From an uncultured Bacteroidota bacterium (GTDB taxonomy: Bacteria; Bacteroidota; Bacteroidia; Chitinophagales; Saprospiraceae), in NCBI GenBank assembly GCA_937876435.1, contig CALEIL010000496.1, positions 1 to 7,007 of the forward strand: a DNA stretch of 7,007 nt, read 5' to 3'. Positions 1 to 5,461 of the stretch are shown here, one piece after another. Positions within the stretch are counted from its first letter, which is position 1, and every line of letters starts with the position of its first letter. Made by a program: the position numbers and the translations under genes. The notes under the pieces were generated by a model, which was not told where the DNA came from, did no database searches, and was given only the letters and a program-made list of their open reading frames with translations.

Positions 1-26
1 TAAGATTTATATAAATAAATATCAAT

Positions 27-1550
27 GTGAAATTCTTTTATACCATCCTGTTTTATATTTTTCTGGGGGTGATGGGGAGTCATGGCCAAGATCCACCGTT
101 GACCATGGCAGATGATCCTACGCCCAGCCCAATCCGGGATGACACCCTGTACCTGACCGCAGACGACCTCATCCAGGTTTCGCTCGCTCAGTCCCCGGAT
201 CTCGAACTGGCCAATATCCAGTATGCCATCGCAAGCCTACAGTACGACCGATTCGAAACCTTCCTGAAACCCAGTCTCAATATCAACGGGCAGATTCCCA
301 TTCTCAACCGGGCCATTAATGTCATCAGCTTACCCGACGGACAGGAAGAATTTGTCAATCAATCCACCATGCGCAATCGCCTGGGAGCTTCATTGGATTA
401 TCAATTGGCATCGACCGGTGGACGCATCTACGTGTCTTCCAACATCGAACGCCTCGATGTCTTTAAAACGGATGCTTTTCCGTATTCCAAAAGCTATTTT
501 TTCACCCCGGTGACGATCGGAATCGAACAACCACTTTTCCAATTCAACTCGATCAAATGGCAAAAAGAAATCCTTCAGCGACAGGAAGAACAGACGGATG
601 CCCTACGGGTACTGGAACAGGAATCCGTCATCTATTCTGTGGTCAGCGGATTCTACGACCTGGAGTTGATCAGGCGGCGGATGGAGCTTATGAAAAGCAA
701 AATAGAGGACGCCCGCTCGCTGATCCGGATCAAGGAACAGCTATTCCGGAGAGGGACCGGTAGTCTGGCAGAAATGAAACAATTGGCTCTGGATACCCTG
801 AGGACGGACGTGGATTACCGGTCTGTTGCCCTGGAGTATGAAAATATGAACCGGCATCTGATGGATTTATCCGGCCTGGATCGGGACCATTTTTTGGTGC
901 CGGTCAGCACGGCGGAGATTTATTTGCCGGATATCGATCTGCCTGTTGCTATCGAACAGGCGATCCATCACCGGGCCAGGACCGCCGGTATTCGACTGAG
1001 GATGGCACAGGCAAACCGGGATATCGAAGAGGCAGAAAAAGACCGGGGTGTAGCTCTGGATATCAGCGCTTCGCTCGGTCTCAACAATACGGCGGAAACA
1101 TTTTCCGGGTTGCAGTATAATTTCCTCGACCGCGAATTGCTCTCTATTGGTTTTCGCATGCCCATCACCGACTGGGGGCGACGTGAGATTAACCGGCAAC
1201 TGGCCAATACCCAGCTCGAAGAATTGGAAAAAACGATCGCCCAGGAAGAACGTCAGATCACCAGACAGGTCATCGAATTGTATCAACGTTATCAGTTTCT
1301 GAAGGAAAAACGGGCGGTCGATGAAGTGGCACTTCGCACCGCCGAAGAAATATACGAGTCCATCAGAGCTCAGTATCTCAGGGGGCAGGTAGATTGGGTG
1401 AGCCTCCAGCAAAACCGGACCAGTCTGGACAACGCGACCCTGACCTATTATCAGACCAGATCAGAAGCCGTGAAAGTGTATTACCAGATCCGATCTATAA
1501 CGCTTTTTGATTTTGATCGCAACGAAGAATTGATTTACCATGAAAATTGA
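27..1550 (+). CDS. TolC-family outer-membrane efflux channel protein
   Basis: Outer-membrane channel of a tripartite exporter, 507 aa, a usual length for the family. It would form a trimeric barrel and periplasmic alpha-helical tunnel that docks on the adaptor encoded next. The N-terminus is a signal peptide (hydrophobic residues 3-16, probable cleavage near SHG/QDPP at 20-21). Two OEP-type halves are visible. The first starts with LTADDLIQVSLAQSPDLE (43-60), with a strand region ending in EQPLFQF (167-173) and long helices over about 175-285. The second starts with LPVAIEQAIHHR (305-316), with RMPITDWGRRE (377-387) and helices over about 388-490. The helix-turn motifs FRRGTGSLAEM (240-250) and YLRGQVDWVSLQQ (450-462) are typical of TolC proteins. 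The start is GTG. It is preferred over the ATG at residue 16 because only the GTG keeps the signal peptide. The leader is A/T-rich without Shine-Dalgarno. The exported substrate cannot be deduced. Confidence 0.93.
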   Translation: MKFFYTILFYIFLGVMGSHGQDPPLTMADDPTPSPIRDDTLYLTADDLIQVSLAQSPDLELANIQYAIASLQYDRFETFLKPSLNINGQIPILNRAINVISLPDGQEEFVNQSTMRNRLGASLDYQLASTGGRIYVSSNIERLDVFKTDAFPYSKSYFFTPVTIGIEQPLFQFNSIKWQKEILQRQEEQTDALRVLEQESVIYSVVSGFYDLELIRRRMELMKSKIEDARSLIRIKEQLFRRGTGSLAEMKQLALDTLRTDVDYRSVALEYENMNRHLMDLSGLDRDHFLVPVSTAEIYLPDIDLPVAIEQAIHHRARTAGIRLRMAQANRDIEEAEKDRGVALDISASLGLNNTAETFSGLQYNFLDRELLSIGFRMPITDWGRREINRQLANTQLEELEKTIAQEERQITRQVIELYQRYQFLKEKRAVDEVALRTAEEIYESIRAQYLRGQVDWVSLQQNRTSLDNATLTYYQTRSEAVKVYYQIRSITLFDFDRNEELIYHEN

Positions 1551-2721
1551 AGTAAAACAATGTAACATGTTGATATATAGTATTTATGCCCCCCTATTAT
1601 TAAAGAATGTCTTTAAGGCCTTCAACCCATTGCAAAGCCATTTGACAGGTATCGTTTGGATCATTCTGTGCACCTTCACGATATCATCCTGTACGAGTGA
1701 CAACCCGGAGGAGAAGGAGGTTCAGGCCGATCCCTCTACTGCGGAATCTTTCAGTGACCGTTTGACCGAAGTCGACACGAGCATTCTGAGAACGGGTACT
1801 TTTTACCGGGAAGTCATCAGCCAGGGGAAGGTGGGTTCCAGCAGGAAGATCGATGTACCGTTTACCGCTCAAGGCCTGATCATCGACGTTCCGGTCCGGG
1901 ATGGCCAACACGTGGAGAAAGGCGATGTACTGGTCGCCCTGGACGATTTTGTGATCCGCAATGAAATGAAAAAACTCGAGGCTCAGCTCAATCAGAATAA
2001 ACTAAATATTGAGAATCATTACATCAATCTCGGTTACCAACCTAATCAGCTCGCCGACATCCCGGAAGAGGTGAAACGCAATGCCGCGATCCAGTTTAAC
2101 ATGGAATCCCTGTTGATCGACCAGGAACGACTGAACCATGAGCTGGCCAACAGTCAGATCAAAGCTCCATTCGCTGGCACCATTGCTGATCTGAAGGTCA
2201 ACGCGGGTGCGCATACTTCGGCTTATGACAAAGTGTGTACCCTGGTGGACAACCGCCATTTGTCTATAGAATTTCCAGTGCTGGAATCGGAGATGCAACG
2301 GGTTCAAAATGGGATGTCGATTCAGATTGAACCATTTTTTCAATCGGTGGAAAAACTATCCGGAACAGGGCGGATCACCAATATCAGCCCCGTAGTCAAT
2401 CAACAAGGTATGATAGTTTGCCGGGCACAGATAGGAAAGGGGAATATTCCATACCGGGATGGCATGCGTGTCAATGTATTTATCCGGGATGCGATACAGG
2501 ATGTCCTGGTTCTTCCAAAGGCGGCGGTGGTGGATCGACAAAATCGACTGGTCGTGTTTACGCTTTCCCCGGATAACCGGGCAGAATGGAATTATGTGGA
2601 ACTGGGCGGTGAAAACAGTGATTCCTATCTGATCCGGGAAGGGGTGGAAGCCGGGGACACCATCATTATGAACAATAATTTTGATCTGGCGCATCTGGAG
2701 AAAGTAAAAGTAAGCAATTAA
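1540..2721 (+). CDS. RND efflux periplasmic adaptor (membrane-fusion) lipoprotein, HlyD/AcrA type
   Basis: Periplasmic adaptor linking an inner-membrane RND pump to the TolC channel, 393 aa. A lipobox TISSC places the acylated Cys at residue 51, after the hydrophobic stretch GIVWIILCTF (37-46), so it is probably membrane-anchored. The lipoyl/barrel-sandwich domain is split: residues about 104-136 (VRDGQHVEKGDVLVALDD, 119-136) and about 204-230 (SQIKAPFAGTIADLKV, 205-220). Between them lies a short helical hairpin containing GYQPNQLADIPEEVKRNAA, a layout familiar in Bacteroidota adaptors. A beta-barrel domain (about 235-325) and a membrane-proximal domain (about 326-393) follow. The first 11 bases overlap the tolC-like gene, which implies co-transcription and probable translational coupling. 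The n-region before the signal core is unusually long (about 36 aa). ATG 1567 or a downstream TTG codon could be the true start. Family assignment is firm; the substrate (drug, metal or other) is not determinable. Confidence 0.92.
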   Translation: MKIEVKQCNMLIYSIYAPLLLKNVFKAFNPLQSHLTGIVWIILCTFTISSCTSDNPEEKEVQADPSTAESFSDRLTEVDTSILRTGTFYREVISQGKVGSSRKIDVPFTAQGLIIDVPVRDGQHVEKGDVLVALDDFVIRNEMKKLEAQLNQNKLNIENHYINLGYQPNQLADIPEEVKRNAAIQFNMESLLIDQERLNHELANSQIKAPFAGTIADLKVNAGAHTSAYDKVCTLVDNRHLSIEFPVLESEMQRVQNGMSIQIEPFFQSVEKLSGTGRITNISPVVNQQGMIVCRAQIGKGNIPYRDGMRVNVFIRDAIQDVLVLPKAAVVDRQNRLVVFTLSPDNRAEWNYVELGGENSDSYLIREGVEAGDTIIMNNNFDLAHLEKVKVSN

Positions 2722-2739
2722 GATTACGGCGACTGAATT

Positions 2740-2760
2740 TCCCTGTCAGACCGATAGGGA
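2740..2760 (+). terminator. Hairpin 19 bases after the efflux operon stop (possible 3'-end structure)
   Basis: Arms TCCCTGTC (2740-2747) and GATAGGGA (2753-2760) pair over 8 positions, including one G-U, around a 5-base loop AGACC. No T-run follows, so it is not a canonical intrinsic terminator. It could stabilise the 3' end of the mRNA or assist termination. Confidence 0.4.
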
Positions 2761-2779
2761 GCAATCAAATGGTGCACCA

Positions 2780-2806
2780 CGGTAGATTGTTACGATCCAA
2801 TCTCCG
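2780..2806 (+). terminator. Second hairpin downstream of the efflux operon
   Basis: Arms CGG(T)AGATTG (2780-2789) and CAATCTCCG (2798-2806) pair over 9 positions with one bulged T, around an 8-base loop. It is immediately preceded by the perfect 10-base palindrome TGGTGCACCA (2770-2779). There is no T-tract directly after the stem, so the terminator role is inferred only from position. Confidence 0.35.
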
Positions 2807-2877
2807 GTATATGTAATGAAAATCCTTTAGGGTAGTTTTTGATCGGTGTAACTCTGAACCTCTAATAAACGAATAGT

Positions 2878-2900
2878 CCTCCAAAAGGGGGCTTCGATTT
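2878..2900 (+). terminator. Short G/C hairpin, weak terminator candidate
   Basis: CCTCC (2878-2882) pairs with GGGGG (2887-2891), with one T-G wobble, across an AAAA loop. CTTCGATTT follows. The stem is short and the T content after it is interrupted, so this is only a candidate. It lies 3 bases before the TTTAG that introduces the heptamer array. Confidence 0.25.
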
Positions 2901-2902
2901 TA

Positions 2903-2993
2903 GTCCATTATCCATTATCCATTATCCATTGTCCATTATCCCTTGTCCATTATCCCTTGTCCATTATCCATTATCCCTTGTCCATTGTCCATT
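2903..2993. repeat. Heptamer tandem array, 13 units of RTCCMTT
   Basis: Thirteen uninterrupted 7-base units were read by eye, with no insertions. Three variants occur: G = GTCCATT, A = ATCCATT, C = ATCCCTT, in the order G A A A G C G C G A C G G. Each C unit is followed by a G unit, which suggests expansion partly as 14-base dimers (units 6-7, 8-9 and 11-12). Because 7 is not a multiple of 3 and the array is intergenic, it is not coding. Short intergenic heptamer arrays of this kind are known from Bacteroidota and cyanobacteria; their function is not established. Copy number is likely to vary between strains. Confidence 0.97.
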
Positions 2994-3129
2994 GAGTTTT
3001 AGAGCGGGCATTTTGGGCTTGAATCATTTTAGTGTAATTTAGTGGTTTGATGTGGTGCTCTCTTTTATAAAAGTTATAAATCATTATCTACGCTTTTGAA
3101 TTTATCCGTCTCACTCGTACCGTACGGAT

Positions 3130-3258
3130 ATGATTCCAATCTTAAATCGTCGCTGGCGAAAACAGAACGTGGATTACGGTGAAAGGATATGGAGGAACCG
3201 GAACAACGCATCAGAAATTGTGGAATACCTCAATAGTAACAAAAACTATCATAAATAA
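3130..3258 (+). CDS. Doubtful 42-codon ORF directly upstream of the glycosyltransferase gene
   Basis: The ORF reads from ATG 3130 to TAA 3256-3258, five bases before the glycosyltransferase ATG. The product would be small and basic: it begins MIPILNRRWRKQNVDYGE, contains ERIWRNRNNASEIVEYL and ends NKNYHK. It has no signal peptide or membrane segment, and I recognise no family. The tight spacing to the next gene is what a leader peptide or small operon partner would show. However, an ORF of this length in A/T-rich DNA can arise by chance, and there is no visible ribosome-binding signal. It could also be the remnant of a longer gene, since the frame stays open upstream only to a TGA at 3097-3099. 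Confidence 0.2.
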   Translation: MIPILNRRWRKQNVDYGERIWRNRNNASEIVEYLNSNKNYHK

Positions 3259-3263
3259 TAATT

Positions 3264-4574
3264 ATGAAAATATTGGTCCTTTCCATTGGTACTCGTGGCG
3301 ATGTAGAACCCATGGTGGCCATCGCCGAAGTCCTGATGCGCTATGGACATGATGTGACCTGTGCTTTCTCCGGGGAATTCAGGTATCTGGTAGAGAACGG
3401 TCCTATGGAATTCATTTCACTCGGTTCGGAATACATGGAGGTTCTCAAAACCGATACCGCTCAAAAGGCTATCGGCGGACGTCAGTCGGGTATAGGAAAG
3501 CTGATTTCCCAATTGCGATTTGTAAAAAAGCATCTGGATATTGAAAAAGACACCATTGAGAAACAATACCAGGCCGTACAGCAGGCCGATCCTGATCTAG
3601 TCGTACACAATGGTATTTCATTTTACCCCTTCGTATGGATGCTGGATCACCCGGGACAGACCGTTTTAATCTCCGCCGTGCCTTATGGGATACATTACGT
3701 GCACGATCATCCCTATATTTTATTTAAAAGAAATTTTGGCCCGTTTCTCAATAGGTTCACGTACAAATTGGCTGAAGATGGGGCGGCCAATTCCACCAGG
3801 AGAGCTATGAAACACCTCAATTATGACCGGAAAATCACGAAAGGAGAAATCATAAGGGCTGCCAGGAAAGTGAAAACGGTATACGCTATATCCAATTCTC
3901 TGTTTGAAGAACCTGATTACTGGGAAGACTGGACGGTAGTTTCCGGATTTTTCGAACGGCGACAATCCATCGAATTTACTCCTGACGAAGAATTGGTATC
4001 CTTTCTCACCAGACACCAAAAAATTGTTTTCATTTCCATGGGAAGTATGGTTAATCCCAACCCTGAATTCTTAACTACTATGTTCCTTGATATTTTACAA
4101 AAACTAGACATCCCGGCCATCTTTGCAACCAATGCCGGAGCATTTATCACCCCTGATTCTTTTGATCACCACCTGTTTTATTTTACAAAAACCATTCCTT
4201 ATCACTGGATTTTCCCGCAGGTCTACGCTGTCATCCATCACGGTGGATCCGGTACGGTTCATACAGCGCTCAAATACGGATGTGCCTCGATGGCCATACC
4301 CCATTTTATCGATCAATTCTTATGGAATAAGATCATCTGGAAAAAAGGGGCCGGGCCAAAAGGGATCAAAATAAGTAAAATCACCAGGCAAAATCTGGAA
4401 CCCCTCATTCTTGATCTCTACCAAAACCCGGAATATAGACAAAATGCTGAAAGTATTTCGGCTCAAATGGCGCAGGAGAGTTCAGAAGAAAAATTACATG
4501 AATTTATTACAAACGCCCACTTCCCGGAACCGAGAGCTTCAGGGAAGCAGAGCGGTAATTATCCCCGAGCCTGA
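3264..4574 (+). CDS. UDP-glycosyltransferase, GT1/sterol-glucosyltransferase-like (GT-B fold)
   Basis: Cytosolic glycosyltransferase, 436 aa, expected to move a sugar from a nucleotide-sugar donor to a lipid or small-molecule acceptor. The N-terminal acceptor domain starts MKILVLSIGTRGDVEPMVAIA. GTRGD (9-13) is the motif shared by sterol glucosyltransferases and the vancomycin-type Gtf enzymes, in which the Asp is the proposed catalytic base. The C-terminal donor domain starts near IVFISMGSM and carries the signature region: IPYHWIFPQVYAVIHHGGSGT with HHGGSGT at 325-331, then PHFIDQFLW with D350-Q351, then GAGPKGI. All expected donor-site elements are intact. No transmembrane segment is apparent. 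The final 16 residues (421-436, PEPRASGKQSGNYPRA) are encoded by a repeat copy, and the stop codon lies in the next copy, so the natural C-terminus has probably been altered. It stands alone, with no sugar- or lipid-pathway neighbour to indicate the acceptor. Confidence 0.9.
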   Translation: MKILVLSIGTRGDVEPMVAIAEVLMRYGHDVTCAFSGEFRYLVENGPMEFISLGSEYMEVLKTDTAQKAIGGRQSGIGKLISQLRFVKKHLDIEKDTIEKQYQAVQQADPDLVVHNGISFYPFVWMLDHPGQTVLISAVPYGIHYVHDHPYILFKRNFGPFLNRFTYKLAEDGAANSTRRAMKHLNYDRKITKGEIIRAARKVKTVYAISNSLFEEPDYWEDWTVVSGFFERRQSIEFTPDEELVSFLTRHQKIVFISMGSMVNPNPEFLTTMFLDILQKLDIPAIFATNAGAFITPDSFDHHLFYFTKTIPYHWIFPQVYAVIHHGGSGTVHTALKYGCASMAIPHFIDQFLWNKIIWKKGAGPKGIKISKITRQNLEPLILDLYQNPEYRQNAESISAQMAQESSEEKLHEFITNAHFPEPRASGKQSGNYPRA

Positions 4575-4653
4575 GACTACGGGGAAACAGAGCGAGAAGG
4601 AGAGCAGAGAGCGGTTATTATCCCGGAGCCTGAGGCTACGGGGAAACAGAGCG
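4523..4653. repeat. Three direct copies of a 32-base palindromic (REP-like) repeat overlapping the glycosyltransferase 3' end
   Basis: Copies lie at 4523-4554, 4563-4594 and 4622-4653. Copies 2 and 3 agree at 30 of 32 positions; copy 1 agrees with copy 3 at 24 of 32. Copies 1 and 2 are each followed, directly or after a short spacer, by G(T/A)(A/T)ATTAT-like sequence (GTAATTAT at 4555-4562, GTTATTAT at 4614-4621) leading into the next copy. Copy 3 contains a hairpin: CCCG (4622-4625) with CGGG (4639-4642) and AGCC (4627-4630) with GGCT (4634-4637), around loop TGA, with one internal G-A mismatch. The stop codon of the glycosyltransferase (TGA 4572-4574) overlaps the loop position of copy 2. 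The set fills most of the convergent gap and may also help end transcription from both sides. Confidence 0.85.
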
Positions 4654-4669
4654 AGAAAGATAAAAGTGA

Positions 4670-4698
4670 ATGGGATATAGTCTAAAACACGATCCCAT
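4670..4698. terminator. Inverted repeat at the convergent gene ends
   Basis: ATGGGAT (4670-4676) and ATCCCAT (4692-4698) form a perfect 7-base inverted repeat with a 15-base loop. The right arm lies inside the last codons of the minus-strand barrel gene, and its stop codon falls in the loop. The loop is long and no clean T-run follows on either strand, so a termination role is only a possibility. Confidence 0.2.
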
Positions 4699-5461
4699 AA
4701 CTTATCTGCCAACGCCGGTACGTCAGTTCCACCCTGGAATAAATGTCGTCTTCCAATTCCCGTTCGGATGCAAATTTCTGAAAATGCAATCCAATGCTCA
4801 TTTCATGGTCCACGCCATCTTTACCAATCATTCGTACACCCAGCAGGGGGGTCACCGAGGGTCCCTGACCATTGGTATGACGAGACCCTGGCCATGGCTG
4901 CCAGGAAGAAATCCACGGGTTCGTGCGGATCGTCCCCGTTTTCCAGGGGTTCTCAATACCCCAGTTATAGGCAGCCTCCAGACCGCCGTAGAGGAGATAC
5001 CTCCCCCTGGTAAGATATTTTACGGGAGTGATGGAAACGGGAATAAAAGTTTCCGGATTCCCTAAATTCAAATTCCGGTAACCAGCGGATATCTTGAGGG
5101 CGTAATCATGATTCCAGTCGTACCCTAAGGTTCCTTTGATTCCAAGGCCTTGGAAGTTTTGATTGGCCTGGCCAACCGTCGTGGTGAAATCTCCTGAGAT
5201 CCCGTAGAATACGGCGTTCCTATTGTTATCGTAGCGTGGGTAGTCCTGTGGTGGACGCTTGATGCGCAACTTGTATACCATCTCATGAGGTATCAGCAAA
5301 ACGCCTTCTTCATCCATATCCACCATATACTGACCATCCTCCATCCCCAGCCATTCTCCTTTGATGGTTTCATTGCTTTTGAGCTTAAGTTTTACATCCG
5401 ATTGGGACATGGCGTACGGCCAGAATCCCAAAACGAAGGTCACTATATACAACGTCCTCAT
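4682..5461 (-). CDS. Predicted outer-membrane beta-barrel protein with an N-terminal SH3/Sm-like segment, function unknown
   Basis: Secreted protein of 259 aa. The signal peptide is MRTLYIVTFVLGFWPYAMSQ, with probable cleavage after about residue 18-20. Residues 24-69 (LKLKSNETIKGEWLGMEDGQY, then VLLIPHEMVYKLRIK) resemble the short beta module 'LkngdxIxGe...ipxxxIxxI' found near the N-terminus of many Bacteroidota envelope proteins. Residues about 83-259 alternate polar and hydrophobic or aromatic residues in strand-sized blocks (AVFYGISGDFTT, LGIKGTLGYDW, YALKISAGYR, YLLYGGLEAAYNW, HEMSIGLHFQKF, SRVELTYRRW) and end in YGIVF. A terminal Phe is the usual barrel-assembly signal. The size suggests about 8 strands. 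The ATG overlaps the TGA of the lipoprotein gene as ATGA, so the two are translationally coupled and may work together at the outer membrane. I do not recognise a named family. Confidence 0.8.
   Translation of the reverse strand: MRTLYIVTFVLGFWPYAMSQSDVKLKLKSNETIKGEWLGMEDGQYMVDMDEEGVLLIPHEMVYKLRIKRPPQDYPRYDNNRNAVFYGISGDFTTTVGQANQNFQGLGIKGTLGYDWNHDYALKISAGYRNLNLGNPETFIPVSITPVKYLTRGRYLLYGGLEAAYNWGIENPWKTGTIRTNPWISSWQPWPGSRHTNGQGPSVTPLLGVRMIGKDGVDHEMSIGLHFQKFASERELEDDIYSRVELTYRRWQISYGIVF

Larger units (their letters stand above)
2722..3263. other. Non-coding gap between the efflux operon and the glycosyltransferase gene
   Basis: This 542-base stretch has no convincing gene. Its first 85 bases hold two hairpins that may mark the end of the efflux transcript. 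A third short hairpin lies at 2878-2891. A 13-unit heptamer array occupies 2903-2993. The remainder (2994-3263) is A/T-rich and has only a 42-codon ORF directly before the glycosyltransferase start. I found no exact TAnnTTTG promoter element on the + strand here, so the promoter of the glycosyltransferase is unresolved. Confidence 0.7.

Noticed and set aside
25..30. Overlapping ATG-TGA at the start of the window as a stop/start coupling to an upstream gene
   Set aside because: The TGA frame already has TAA stops at 1-3 and 16-18, so no upstream gene can end at this TGA; the ATG opens only a one-codon frame.
867..1412. Minus-strand 181-codon ORF inside the TolC-family gene
   Set aside because: It lies wholly antisense to a well-supported outer-membrane channel gene, has no recognisable domain, and its composition looks like a reverse-frame shadow.
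2903..2993. Possible CRISPR array
   Set aside because: The repeat unit is only 7 bases with no unique spacers; it is a simple tandem heptamer array.
3035..3100. Promoter for the glycosyltransferase (TTTG sites near 3047 and 3095)
   Set aside because: Neither site has TA at the required two-base distance before TTTG, so they do not match the Bacteroidota -7 pattern.
3105..3128. Operator-like inverted repeat TCCGT...ACGGA with the palindrome CCGTACGG
   Set aside because: The 5-base arms and 8-base palindrome are short enough to occur by chance, and no regulator or promoter match supports a binding site.
3001..3263. Transposase or REP-associated transposase remnant near the heptamer array
   Set aside because: I looked for HUH, DDE or typical Y1 motifs in the short frames here and saw none, and no terminal inverted repeats or target duplications are evident.
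4411..4680. Plus-strand 89-codon ORF over the glycosyltransferase 3' end and the repeats
   Set aside because: Its first half is an out-of-frame shadow of the glycosyltransferase, and its second half is the repeat set read in a second frame; no independent start signal or domain.
4670..5065. Plus-strand 131-codon ORF antisense to the barrel gene
   Set aside because: The minus-strand frame has a signal peptide, barrel-type strands and terminal Phe; the plus-strand frame has none of these.
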